A stretch of 64,000 nt of DNA from Ptiloglossa arizonensis (lineage: Eukaryota > Arthropoda > Insecta > Hymenoptera > Colletidae): positions 6,324,001-6,388,000 of the forward strand of contig NC_135060.1 in the NCBI RefSeq assembly GCF_051014685.1. Reading direction: 5' to 3'. Each line of letters opens with the position of its first letter. The stretch's first letter is position 1. The position numbers and the translations under genes were made by a program. Below, piece after piece: positions 25,227 to 36,645 of this stretch. Below the pieces are notes generated by a model that saw only the letters and a list, made by a program, of their open reading frames with translations, was not told the origin of the DNA and did not search any database.

Positions 25227-25274
25227 TCTCCGGGTCTCCGCTCGCAGCAACCTCCGCGTGGTGAGACCTGGTAA

Positions 25275-25322
25275 TCGGTATTACTCGCGGCGAACAATAA
25301 CATTCGTCGCGGGTAGTACCGA
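25275..25322 (+). ncRNA. Perfect 20-bp hairpin with three G:U pairs
   Basis: Arms 25275-25294 and 25303-25322 pair at all 20 positions around an 8-base loop (CAATAACA). Three of the pairs are G:U when read on the plus strand and would be A/C mismatches on the minus strand, so the fold favours a plus-strand RNA. The stem is CpG-rich. The hairpin is shorter than a typical miRNA precursor. It could also be a decayed DNA palindrome. Confidence 0.5.
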
Positions 25323-25404
25323 GCTAATTGGCTGCGAATTTAGAATATTGTATCACGATATCGAAAAGTTTTCCAACTTGTAAGAATGTACAAAACTTGT
25401 ACGA

Positions 25405-25410
25405 AATAAA
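25405..25410 (+). terminator. Poly(A) signal AATAAA
   Basis: A canonical AATAAA follows the hairpins and is the nearest one I noticed downstream of the 25275 hairpin. The hexamer is common in AT-rich DNA, so alone it is weak evidence. Confidence 0.25.
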
Positions 25411-25939
25411 TTCATTGCGAGTAATTCGAGTATTATTCAGGGCCAGAAACAATTAATAAATGTACAGAAACTCGCGTTGTTCGAAAACTGGGAATCGTAC
25501 AATAATTCGTCTTCCGGATTCTTGTTCGTAGGATTCTCTACGAGAATCACCCACCGGTTATTGGAAAGGAAAAATCGTGTCTGACTGTGTAATCGACGAC
25601 TTCGACGATCCATCAGGGTCTGATCTCCAGCCGACGTGGCGCAAAACGAGACTCTCGGAGCCGCGGCGTCCCTCGGAAGTTCCTGTCGGAAATCTCGAAG
25701 CCTGCTAGATGGGGTCCCATGGGTAGTAAACCAGTGCCAATTGGTTTCCATGTATCAATCAGGGATTCTCCGCGGGCGACTATTCCTACATCAGTGTCGG
25801 GCACGGGGGATTGTTAACTCGTATCATTCGCTTTCAGGATTCTAACGTTCATGATTAATGGATTTCGAGGGTGCAAGAGCAATAGACTCGAACGCTGGCG
25901 AAAATCGAAACCAAGATTCTCTCCGTGCAGCTTCGATAA
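25411..25939. other. Stretch with no recognisable gene
   Basis: Overlapping frames of 104 (minus), 63 (minus) and 69 (plus) codons occur at 25437-25845 in locally GC-richer DNA. None is recognised. CAGTGTCGGGC at 25792 resembles a hAT-type end, but no partner end was found. Confidence 0.45.
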
Positions 25940-26280
25940 CACTTTCGTCCACGATGGCGCGGTGCTACCTCTATTCGTAAAGGTGCCCACACGACCGGTA
26001 TTGTCCAAGCAATAATTTATACCGATAATGTTAAGAAGCAATGGTTCGAGCGAACGATACGATATTATTGAGACAACATTTTCAATTTTGCTTTTCGCAC
26101 GATGTATTGAACTTTCATCTACGATCACGTAGCGCTACATCTCTTCGTAACAGTACTACGCGATCGGTATTATCGGAGCAATAATTTTTGTCGATAATAT
26201 TAAGAAGCGATAGCTCGAACAAACGACACGATACTATTGAGACAACATTTTCAATTTTGCTCCTCGCACGATATATTCTT
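25940..26280. repeat. 169-bp tandem duplication
   Basis: AATAATTT at 26011 and 26180 marks equivalent points. Each copy continues through GATAAT, TTAAGAAGC, CGA-rich sequence and ATTGAGACAACATTTTCAATTTTGC. The second half of the unit is better conserved than the first. Confidence 0.88.
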
Positions 26281-27600
26281 GGTATATTGCCCAATACTGC
26301 CTACACGCGTCACGATATAACGATAGAGCTACGATAATGCGAAGCATTGTTTCAATTTATTACAACAATCCACAATATCATCCCCAGACGGTCAATTTTA
26401 TTGCCAATATTTGATATTGCACAATGATATTTACCATGTGCGAATATATTAAATTGTAGATGATAGCCATTGACCTAGAACAATGTTTTTTCCCATTGAT
26501 ACTGTACAAATTCTATTTTGTGCATTAATAAGTACGCATATGTATACATCTCACGAAAGGCAGTACAATAGAGATCGATAAGCTCCCTTCGCACAATTTT
26601 CTCCCAGTATTAATCTCGATCTTCGACAAAAATTAAGATTATGTTCGAAAACATCACTTTTCGCACATTGGCGAGCTTTGTGCAGTAAAGACGTTCGATA
26701 AAATAAAATTTATCGTTGCATCGTATTTCTTAATACGCGTGTTTACGTAAGCTACTTAAAAATGCAAAGTAAAATCATCCCCAAAAACTCTACAAATTCA
26801 AAAAAGTCACTCCTATTTCTAATCGTTTCGAAAAGACGCGTTTGGACTGATTTTCATCGCGGAAACCTCGAGAGTAGAACGACGCGCGTGCGTCATCGTT
26901 TCGAAGTTACAGCCAGTGACCTCATCTAATGCGAGGCTCGATCGTTGTTACTCCATCTCTCTCGCTCTCGGTGCATCATATTTACTTTCCACGAGGAACA
27001 GTTTACTCGACGTTGGGCTCGGAGTAAAAATCACTACCTGTTCCGCTCTCGAGTGAATCGACAATTCTAATTTCCTCACTCGAATGCGGAAATTACCGCG
27101 AACGTGTCAATTATCGTGCAATTATACCAACATTATTTGCGATTATACATTACATTCCATTTCGATCAGCCTGTTATTTCGTTCTTGGAGCGTATCGCGA
27201 TAAAGGATCGAGCACTATCCATTAGCTTTTTTACGCAACAACGGCGTCCTTGGAAGAAAAAAAATTCGTACCGGGCAATAAATTTCTGGCCTGGTCGTGG
27301 TTTTCTGATTAATCGTTCGCGAGTTTCCGCTGTAAAAACGCTACGAAAATTTCTCGCGGTGGTTCGGACGTTCCCCTACGTTAACGAGAAACGATTAAAA
27401 TATTTTTCACGGAAATTCTCCGTCAATAGAATATTTCAGTTACAAGAGGCGCAACGGCCGTATTCTATTTCCCGGAATATTGGATTTCTTGGACGGAGAA
27501 TTACGAATGGCTCGATTATGGTAACTCAGACATTCCGTCGACACGGACCAACAAGACAAAACCTGCTTGGAACCGCAATTGCGTTCTAATTCTCCCGCCA
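26281..27600. other. Stretch with no recognisable gene
   Basis: The only long frame is 27104-27589 plus (161 codons). It has no recognisable domain, signal peptide or repeat. Its base use matches the non-coding surroundings. I do not annotate it as a gene. Confidence 0.5.
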
Positions 27601-27740
27601 GGACTTGATTAATCCATTATCAAGCGGGTGCTTAGTCTTGGCTAGTTCGCAATTAATGTCCGATCGTGTTGTAGCAAGCATTGACCAGGAGTTCAAAGCG
27701 GCATAGCGATCGTTGATACCTGCTTATTAATCATCGGGCA
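27601..27740. promoter_or_regulatory. Possible enhancer: homeodomain-type sites
   Basis: TAAT-core sites of homeodomain type cluster here: TTGATTAATCC (27605-27615, including the K50/Otx-type TAATCC), GCAATTAATG (27649-27658) and TTATTAATCA (27724-27733). The function is inferred only from motif density. Confidence 0.25.
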
Positions 27741-28499
27741 CCGTACAATCTTTGCAAGGTTGACGAATATCTGCCTCGTTTAAGGTAAAAGAAAATTAAT
27801 CTTCCTCGTTTTACATTTACGTAAAGTTTCGAGTCTGAAGAAGTATCAGTTCGAACGGATTGCAGTGAAATTCGAACAATCGTGAATATTGTATTTGATT
27901 CTTTTTAAAGCGAATGTATCGAACAATGGAAACAAAAATCGAAAACCTATACCGCGACACTCGAAATTATTTTCGCGGCAAGAACACGCGGACCTTTTTC
28001 AACGTGGAAATGGAAAAAAAATATACTCGTAATAAAAATGAAATTTTCATACGGTATTGTACAATTACGTATGCGACACAATTATTTCGGTGCACTTTCG
28101 ATTAAAATGAAAATTCTCTTGTTAGCCCTTACGAACGAATGCATTTCACTGTATCAATGTCGTTCGATATCGAAGATTTAAAAACGATGCGTGCAACAAC
28201 GACACGATTGTAATTCAATTTTAAACTCTGAATAAAATCTAATAAAAACGATCGAATCTAATCGTCGTACGATTCGATTACGATCGCCACGATTAAATAA
28301 TCGATTGAAAGAAAATTAAGAAAAAAAAAATACAGATACGAGCGTTTCGCGTAAATTGTTTCGTTCCCTGACAATTTATCGCTGTTTAACGAACTTCGGA
28401 AAAATAATTATCAAACGGTCCGCGAGGAAAGTCTAAATAAATTTTCGAAGAATTGTTTTCGAACGTTCATCACGATGGAAAGTGAAATGCCGGTGAAAT
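27741..28499. other. Stretch with no recognisable gene
   Basis: AT-rich sequence with one 63-codon frame and no recognisable motif. 28240-28310 is rich in GATTCGAT/AATCG words. Confidence 0.5.
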
Positions 28500-28650
28500 T
28501 TCATTAAACGCCAATAACGCGTGTGACGCGACGAACAATGGTCAACCGCTTCTCGACTAGGACCTCGTAATTACTCCTGGCACTCCTAATTAACTGAGAT
28601 TAAGGGACTTTTAACGCTCCCCGTCAGCAGGATTAAACTTCGAATCATGC
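28500..28650. promoter_or_regulatory. Possible enhancer: Sox- and homeodomain-type sites
   Basis: AACAATGG (28534-28541) matches the Sox consensus. GTAATTAC (28567-28574), CTAATTAA (28586-28593), AGATTAAGG and GGATTAAAC (28630-28638, with an inverted TAATCC) are homeodomain-type sites. The density stands out from the adjacent sequence. Confidence 0.28.
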
Positions 28651-31600
28651 GCTTCCGCAGCTGCGCCATTTCTCCATCAATTTAGTCGCCGCGTCGCGCC
28701 TCAACGTAATTTGTAAAATTAAGTACCTTTTAAAGCCGGACGCGCATTGTACTTTTGCTACTCTAAATTCGATCCCTCGAGGGTCTACAACGTAAAGAAA
28801 TTTCGTTCTATTCGAGGTAACAAATGTTACCTCGTATAACTGACGCAATTGATTAGATTTTTCACATATTTACTTTTCAAATTAATTAAGATTGTTTCTA
28901 ATTAATTATAACGAAGAGAAAGTATATTACGCGCGGGGAGTTACGAGTGAAATGGGTTTTCAATTGCACGAATCAACACAGATGGACACTGCATTGGGCT
29001 GCGTAAATATTTATGTACCGTTCCTCGAACAATTAAGATGCACGGCACGGAAAAATTCTCTTCGATTTTGTTGAATAAGGAATTACAAACTCGCCATGCT
29101 CGGTGCTGCTATGATTCCTGTTGCGTGCTATTTTAACACTTCCTGTGTTTAAAATTGATTTTAAAAACGTTTCATAATTCCTTAAGATTCGCGGCAGAGC
29201 GTTCGCTCGAAAATTTTAACTCGATTCAACCGTAAAAGCGTTTTGGTCCACTTCGGTAAATTGTTTTGTAAATACTGAATTTTAAGAATAATTTCATTTT
29301 TATTTCGTTTTAAAACATTAAGTTTCATGGAAGTGTATTAAAAACGGAATAAAATTTAACATTCGAATAACTACACGACGCACGAAAAACTGTTGTTTAT
29401 TTCGTAACTGGGATACGTCTTTTTACCGACACAATATTACTATAAAATGTTTACCCTAATGCACAATTCTGGTCTACAATTATTACCGAAACATTCTGTG
29501 TACAATTTTCCGGCTGTGTATCGACCAATAAATATATGCGTTTGTCCAACGAATATACATATGTATTTGCAAAGTAAAGACGGAAATACGCAAAGATTAT
29601 TTTTCCAATTAGAGTAAAAAAATTCTTCCAAAGCAGTAGTAATTAAACATCGAACGACGTCCAATTATCGGCTCGCGAAGCGAATACGGTCGCCGCCAGT
29701 CGGAAGAAGATTAATCTCCTGGTGGAGTTATCGAACCGAACGACGTTTTTGTTTAACGAACCTATTAACGGCAAACTATTTCGAGTAAGTGTTTCTTTCG
29801 ATATTGGGCACGCTCCAAAGATCTTCGAGTATCCCTGACTGCTGGCGAACTTTCATACGTCATTTGTTTTGCGAATGCCAGCCTCGCGGCCAAGTAGAAT
29901 TCCCCGGAAATCGCGTAACCGTAACGGAATACCGCAGCGTATCTGCTTTCTGTTAATGTCGAGTATTCACTTAATATTACCTCCAGAACAATTCGAATAC
30001 TTCGAGTATTCCAATGTTGCGAATAAATCTCCAGTATTTGAACAATTGAATATTCGAATTATCTTGATTTTCAAGACCAACGTTACCAATCATTCTTTGT
30101 CAGATTTTTTAAACACATTCACTACGTCATAATTTTATAACGAAATTTACATCGAAAGATAAAGCACCTTTTAACGATTTACGCGGTCTTCGGTCGCGTG
30201 ACGACCGGTGGTTGTTAGTTTGTACTTGCGAGCACAGAATGTTCTCGTTGAATCGAAGATAACTGGAAAATTGACCGTTCGAAAGCTATAAAATAAACAG
30301 CTGGCTGAAAGCTAATATCCCCTCGTGATAAATTTAATGCACAACACGCGGAAGAATGAAAGCTCCCTCTTCGAGCGATATTCGAGGTTGCGAGGATCGG
30401 TCGGTCCAATCACCTCCTAAAACCATTCGGGGATATCAATTCAAACGTATCGATGATTTAATCTTCCCCCTTACCCACGGAAGATTTAATCGACACACTT
30501 ACCGCAGCATCTATAGAAAGCAATTACGTTTCGGTCGCTGGCAACGAGAATTTACAGCCAGCCGAACTTTCACGTCGATTCACTTCGGATGATCAAAGTA
30601 CCGGTTAACCTGGTTAACCCTCGCGCAAAACCGTGTAATTCGGTTAGCCTCCGCCCGTCCCACTGCCACTCGTAATTTCGTCCGTTGTAATATCAATTAA
30701 GCATCGCGTAACTTTGCCGAGGCAAGCGTAAACCTCCGCGTAGTTGGCCCACGTGCGAAGAAACCTTGCTCTTTAACGCGTTCAATGCCCAAAAGCGCGA
30801 TAATCACTCGGAGATGCGTCCCGTGGATAAATTACCCGAGCGTTTTCAAGAATTTTAACAGCTCGCGCGTTTACATCCACGGTAAATTGCTTCCACCCTC
30901 GGCGCGGATACTCGTCGAGGATTTCCTTCACGATTTATTTTTTTCGGGTTTGCGGTGTCGAGACTTGCGTTCGAGACCGTGTTCGCGTTACGCTCGATGG
31001 AGGACGATGTTATTTTCGAAAACGTCAACGCCACGTTTTCCTTTCGTACACGTTTCTCAACACCTCGAGAAGGGTGACTCGAGCGAAACGTTAAAATGAA
31101 AACAATTCACGGCCATTTTTCCTGTAACGTGAAACATCGAAGAAACTCTTCGTTGCTTTCCATGTAGATGTTCTTTAACGTTCCAAGATGCAATTTTTCT
31201 TTCTCTTTTTATCGTTACAATTTATAGACTTTCTCGACTTTCTCTGGAAATCCGAGGGAAATTCCAGAAATTGTATATTCTTCGAACAGGATTTAGGTTC
31301 GTACGGTACCTAGTTCTTTTCACGTAAAGGAGCTTCGTTTGATTTCTTATTTTAAACGGAGATGAAAATTATACTGGACTTCCATCGATAGAAAGATCCA
31401 TGGAGAATAACAGTTATTTCCCGACGAAGAGCCGATAAATTGTAACGGAAGGAGAAATGCATCGTAATAATTTGAAGGTAGACAACGATACGGATGTTTA
31501 TTATGATTCGTTGCGATTTAATGGAAAGAAATTATTTGCAGTAGTCTGTGCAATTCTTAGCGATTCTTACGAAAGTATATTTAGAAATATGTTAGACTAC

Positions 31601-33036
31601 AGCGAAGTAAGGACAGTGCAGTATCAATTTCACCAAATAGAATGCGGCAGTTTCACCGTCACTTCGATTCGCTCGGTTTAGCGGAACGTTGGTAATGCAA
31701 CCACGGTTGCAGCTGTGGCCTACCTGTTGAACAGATAAAATGGAAAACGCTTGAGGAACGATCGAATGTACGGGATTTTACGCTGTGGGATGTATCAACG
31801 CGGATGAAAAAAATCTAGAAATGGTCGTATGCACACATTCACAGAGAGAAAGATAGTTTTCCAATACACCATTTGTGCACCAGTTGTATTAATCGATTCA
31901 TGGTTAAGAATTAAACGAGACAGCCTGTATTTCTCGTTAACGACCGAAATTAATTAACGAGAAACATTTAATTACGACGTTCGTAATTACGGTATAAATA
32001 TCATTGGCTTCAACGTATAAATAAAACAAAACGTTCGCGTTTCCAATTCGGGCAACGATTCCATTTCGTCGAAACGTTTCTTAAAAAAATGTAACCGATA
32101 AAAAATAGTAAAGATGGAAGTTCGATCGAGTAATTTATCAATATCGACGTTATTTTTGTATCACAAGTGTGAAAAACTGATTCGAGTCTGCAGCGTGATG
32201 TATTTCTTGTAAATACCAACGAAAGATGAATAAACGGAAAAATGAGAAGGTTGGTTTCTGATACCTTTCGAATTTAAATTGTACAAAATTGATGGCCACC
32301 GTCACAAGTACGAGAGTATCGTTTTTACGTGAAATCGAAACATCAAGGCGAGAATAGATGGGAATAAAATTGGCAACTATGAACGATTCGAACGTACCGA
32401 AAGCAAAATTTTTAGCGATAAAGTGAAATTCAGTGGAACGATAAATGATACAATGAAATCAGAGATTTCAGAAATCGCGTTAAACGCGTGATATTTACAA
32501 TTGTAACGATTCAAACATTTATTCGAGAGCACGTTTTAGCAGGGAATTGCGAAATCGAGAGAAAACGAGAATTTTATTTTTTCGTCTTTTTTTGTGTTCT
32601 CGCTTACCGACGTTTTCATCACTGATCAAAAGTAAAACGATTCCTTGTCGGATAGATAGAAATATAATACAATAATCTCTGGTGGAACAAGAAGAACAAG
32701 ACCGGCAGAATCAGCAAGTAGAATTAGGTTCGTCCGAGCGAGCAATTTCGATAACAAAAAATGCTACAACCGCTCGATGGAATTTTTTGCCGGGTCGATG
32801 TATCGATATAGATTATATTATTTTCCTTCAAGAACCGTTACGTGTTTATCTAAAAAAGTTTCCCTTATTGCTAATAATTTTTCAAATAAATTCAGAGGGG
32901 TCAAACTTTGATGGCTAATTTCGTCGGTTAACCTTCACCTAACAAAGGCCTTGTCATTTTAATGGGACAGTATTGTACATAACAGGTAAATTAACAGTCA
33001 AAATTCGAGCCTGCACGATTGTTTCTAATAGATCTA
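28651..33036. other. Long stretch with no recognisable gene
   Basis: No gene is supported; frames reach 104 codons (30785-31099). Two GGTTAACC palindromes lie 9 bp apart at 30603-30619 in a more GC-rich segment (30600-31080), which may be regulatory. The rest is plain AT-rich sequence. Confidence 0.5.
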
Positions 33037-33126
33037 CTAGGTTGTTCGATAAAACTTATTGAGCAATACAGTACTAGGTTGCTGAATAAGTTTTATCGAA
33101 CGACAAAACTTAACGAACAACCTATT
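33037..33126. mobile_element. Mariner-like miniature inverted-repeat element (~90 bp)
   Basis: The outer ends CTAGGTTGTTCG and CGAACAACCTATTG are inverted copies. Inside, TTCGATAAAACTTATT (33045-33060) is the inverted copy of AATAAGTTTTATCGAA (33075-33090), so the whole element folds back on itself. A second CTAGGTTG-like end occurs internally at 33074. Ends of the form TAGGTTGNNCGANAAGTTTT are typical of mariner/Tc1-type elements, which insert at TA. No transposase is encoded, so it is a non-autonomous remnant, possibly two nested ends. Confidence 0.6.
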
Positions 33127-34016
33127 GATACAGAAAACGATCCAAGACCTACATTTGTATCGACAATGATACAAAATGCAACGCAATGTGTAAAAATTGT
33201 CACGAACACGTTTCTAAAGATTACACGATTGGTACTATATTGCGTGTATTATACATTGCAATCGATTATAATAAACGCACATTATACAAATTTCGAAGAA
33301 AAAGTCCTGTTCCGTAATGTTTACATCGAAACTTTCATAGTGGAACAAAATGACTCTTACCTAACTTAGATCTAACCCAGACCGGTCATCGACGGTCGCT
33401 TCACTTTTAGATCGTTGTTCGAGGGTTAAACTTTATTTAACTTTTCTAAAAAAAAAATCCACCGTATTATTTCTGGCTAGACTGCGAACCTCTAGTCTTT
33501 CATTAGAATCACCCTCGACGATTCAGCGAATGTATTAGTGTCGAAACATTCACCCTCGAAGCCGATCGATACGAGTGTTACGAAATGTTCGAGTTCAATT
33601 TCGACATGATCCGATGTCAAGTGATTCGATCGATGTACCGATCACGATCGTAAAGAGATTCAAGGAAACAAGTAACGCTGGAGAATTCGCCAAGAAATCC
33701 AACGTTAAACGAGTAGCTTGAAAGTTGAAAAGCTCGAAAGTTGAAAAGCTCGAAAGGTCACGAGTCCAAGCGCCAGTGTTCGAAATACGTAATGGAAAAG
33801 TTCAAATCGAAGTGGCCAATTGACTCGCGGAACGAAAGGTTAAGAATTTCTCTTTCGAGGGACTGGAATATTGATATCGCTGTAGTTTCTCTTTCACTGG
33901 GTACCGATCGAAGGTGAAAACGTTGGAACGCCCATACGAATTTGTTGGACGATTTCCTAAGCTTTCCACGAGCTCTATAGGAACTTGTTGCACAAGGTAC
34001 GTGTGTATATTTATGT
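33127..34016. other. Stretch with no recognisable gene; 16-bp tandem repeat
   Basis: There is no recognisable gene. Three copies of AGCTCGAAAGTTGAAA (the first with AGCTTG) run through 33715-33757. A 112-codon minus frame (33758-34096) overlaps a second minus frame and has no motif. Confidence 0.6.
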
Positions 34017-34164
34017 GCAATACGATCAAGTCGCGTACATTCTTCCTTTTCATTTTTGTTCTTTTCAAAAATTGCTTTCGAACTTTTCAATTGCAATCGT
34101 TCAATTGATATACAAGGAACGAGTGTCTTTTATTTTGTTTTTTATTCAAAGTCTTCCTTCCGTA
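34017..34164 (+). repeat. Duplicated segment, copy 1 (copy 2 at 35596-35730)
   Basis: It shares GCAATACGATNAAGTCG, TTTTCAAAAATT, TTTCGAACTTTTCAAT, TACAAGGAACGAGTGTCTTTTATT and a CTTCC end with 35596-35730. The orientation is the same and the order of blocks is kept. It is probably a segmental duplication or an interspersed element. Confidence 0.85.
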
Positions 34165-35496
34165 GAATCAATGGTATTGTACACGCGAAGTAAATATTTA
34201 TTTACCGCGAGAGATGGAATATAAGAGAATAAAGTGTTCAAAAGAGGAAGACTACAGTGGAAGTGCTGTTAAGACTATGGGTTAAGGACAAGTCGAAAAT
34301 CGGAGTGATAATTAGACGAAGCATTAGAATTTGGAGAACGTCTCGTTACGAACGAGTACAGTATAATCTTTCATGAAGTTTGGAGAGTAGGTTGACAAAT
34401 AAAACAATGTTCTGTTGTCGGATAGCGCGATTCGAGTACAGGGAAAACCACGGTGCGCTAGCTTCCATATGCTGGGAAAGGAGCCTCGTGTTACAAATGT
34501 GTTCAGCGGGCGTAGACAAGGGGGAGAATACGAACTTCGAAATTCAACACCGAGAGGAGAAATTCTTAAAAGCCCGAACCGAGAGTCCAGAGCGCTCCCG
34601 TTTCAAAATCATCGAAACAATAATGCCGCGAATAAACAAAAGACCGCTACGAACACAATCCACGTCGGTGTCCTCGACAATGAAACTCCATTAACCGTCG
34701 AAGCAGTTCGAGGGTACGCCAAGTGGAATCGGCTCGATCGATCGTTATGAAAAACGTGTTTCGTTCGCTACGAGGCCCTTCGATTTCGAATTAAAGCGAC
34801 ACTTGGCGCGTAAAGATCCACCAATTCGGTTTAACCAGGGTTCTCCAACCTCGTTCCCGGGGAACGAGAGCAAAACTCGACCCTTCCGGTGAAGATATCG
34901 CGTACTCCTCTGTTCCGTGGCCAGGAAAGGCAAACCCGGAGGCTTCCCGGTGGAGATGGAACACGATCAAAGGGATCGGTGGACGCCAGAGCAGTGTGTT
35001 CGCCATCAAAGGGGAAGATCTACCAACCTGTGAACGCGACAGAGCTGCCGCTCGATCGCCACCGATCTCTGACGACGACTCCGTGATGTCTCTCTGCTGG
35101 TGATCACCCCGAACGAAAATCCTGGATCATTGTCCGACCAGCGCTTTGCACCGGGTGAATCGAAGTGAGCACTGTGTCATTCGTCGAGCACGGTACACTG
35201 TTCTCGGTCCTGTTCCCACACCGAACGTTCTGTCCTCGCGTTAGTGTCAGGAGGTTGACTCTTCGACGCGTATAATTCCCGTGGGATTCTGGGGACGACG
35301 TCTGGCTGCCTTGCACCAAACATCATCGTACCGCGAATGCAGCTCGAGGTTCTCGCGATCGGGATTCATCGTACTCTCAACGCGATTCGATACACGAGAC
35401 TTTGCGCATCGACGGAGAGACGACCCTGAGTCTCGATATACTTACACGAGATACGGTATTTTCTTTATTCGAGAGTGCACAGGTGCGATACGTTAC
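34165..35496. other. CpG-rich block without a convincing gene
   Basis: From about 34400 the sequence becomes clearly GC- and CpG-richer than the rest of the window and stays so to about 38100. Frames of 104 and 111 codons overlap in different plus frames and I recognise no protein. It could hold an untranslated first exon or promoter. I looked for Inr plus DPE pairs (for example around 34993 and 35129) and none was in register. Confidence 0.4.
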
Positions 35497-35845
35497 TTAC
35501 TCCGAGTGACGATAAACGACGAACGACTCTGTGCTGATTTCAATGCTTTCGGTGAGTGTTGCGTACAGCGACGAGTGATACACTTATATCGATATGCAAT
35601 ACGATGAAGTCGTTTTTGCCGTTTTCAAAAATTCGTTTCGAACTTTTCAATCATAACCGTTCGATCAATGTACAAGGAACGAGTGTCTTTTATTTGATTT
35701 TTTTCTTACTCAACGTCTTTCTTCCACTTACACGAGGCGCGAAGCGTCGTCGATTCGGACTTGCAAAAGTCTGATTCGTTTCTCCGAGTAACGATCAACA
35801 ACGAACACTTCCCGCTAATTTCAATGCTTTCGGTGGGTGCGGATA
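35497..35845 (+). repeat. Local duplication around a strong splice-donor-like site
   Basis: TCCGAGTGACGATAAACGACGAACG to TTTCAATGCTTTCGGTGAGTG (about 35500-35560) recurs in diverged form at 35786-35845, about 288 bp away. Copy 1 ends in TTTCG/GTGAGT (GT at 35552), a good donor. Copy 2 has GTGGGT. A pyrimidine-rich stretch ending in CAG lies just before 35481, so a 71-base exon 35481-35551, open in one frame, is conceivable. The second copy is frame-shifted and gives no support for coding. The 35596-35730 copy of the 34017 repeat lies inside this block. Confidence 0.6.
35596..35730 (+). repeat. Duplicated segment, copy 2 (copy 1 at 34017-34164)
   Basis: It is the partner of 34017-34164 in the same orientation, with about 13 bp lost in the middle. 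The best-conserved part is TACAAGGAACGAGTGTCTTT. Confidence 0.85.
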
Positions 35846-36645
35846 CTTTTCGACCCCATCGCCGATCGTAATCGGATGAATTTGAAAAGATTCCAGTTAG
35901 CCGAAGAAAAGGGATCTCGAACCGCTCGATTCGTGGAATCCAATTATCGTGGTGCTTCGCCGTAATTTCCTTCCTTCGATCGACGCTTCGTTAGATAGTT
36001 TCCAATATCGTGGACGTCTTTTTAAACGACAATTCTCTCGGGTGGTCGACGAGAGTAACTCCGTCGATAACGTCCAATAACTGGACTCGTAGGTTCCGTG
36101 CTCCGTCGCTTATCAACGACTCCGGGACGAACCGGTGGCTCGAAGTTGCCCAGGATCCGTCGAGGTGCCTCGGTGGAAGGATACGATCGTGCTGAATCGT
36201 CGGTGTTCGAAACGCTGGTAGCGGAGCGATGCCAGGAGCATCGGCTTAAAGTCAGCGGAGCCGAATGAAATCAACGGGTATAAACACTGCGTCTGAATCC
36301 ATCTCGGGTGTGCGGTATCTCCGCGTACGCGGATGTTATCGGTGAGCACACAGCGCCCGTAAGCGCTCCTATTAAATTTCGTCCCGCGTTAATTCAACCC
36401 GTCGACATCAAGCTGTTTCGGAAGCGAAAGCTGGCGAACGGTTCGATTTAACGTCACTTGCACGTTCAACGGGAATTATCACCTTCCGCTCGAGGAAATA
36501 TCGTTCCGGCCGATATGTGTCTCCACCGAGACAAATACACGGAGATCGTTCGTGTTCGCGACCAAAATACCTCGACGAGTACACGGCACGGATTAACATC
36601 GCGGCACTTGTTCGCGAAACCTCGAACCTCGACGATCCCTATTTC
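35846..36645. other. CpG-rich stretch with no recognisable gene
   Basis: Short overlapping frames on both strands (61-99 codons), none recognisable. Base use is that of the surrounding CpG-rich block. Confidence 0.5.

Larger units (their letters stand above)
23766..25430 (+). ncRNA. Candidate structured transcript (or retroelement remnant)
   Basis: This is an inference from signals in order on one strand: a core promoter with +1 at 23766, a run of hairpins, two ~519-bp direct repeats with pairing ends, three copies of a 13-position hairpin, a 20-bp hairpin at 25275-25322 and AATAAA at 25405-25410. No plus-strand frame longer than about 68 codons lies in it. An early hairpin pairs GTGGTC (23865-23870) with GACCAC (23880-23885), followed by a long T run (23898-23915). 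The composition is more GC-rich than the satellite beside it. It could be a non-coding RNA gene, or an LTR or other retroelement fragment whose promoter is seen here. Confidence 0.3.

Noticed and set aside
25792..25810. CAGTGTCGGGC as a hAT transposon end
   Set aside because: No inverted partner end and no 8-bp duplication found nearby.
27104..27589. 161-codon plus-strand ORF
   Set aside because: No recognisable domain, base use like the surroundings, and no splice or promoter context.
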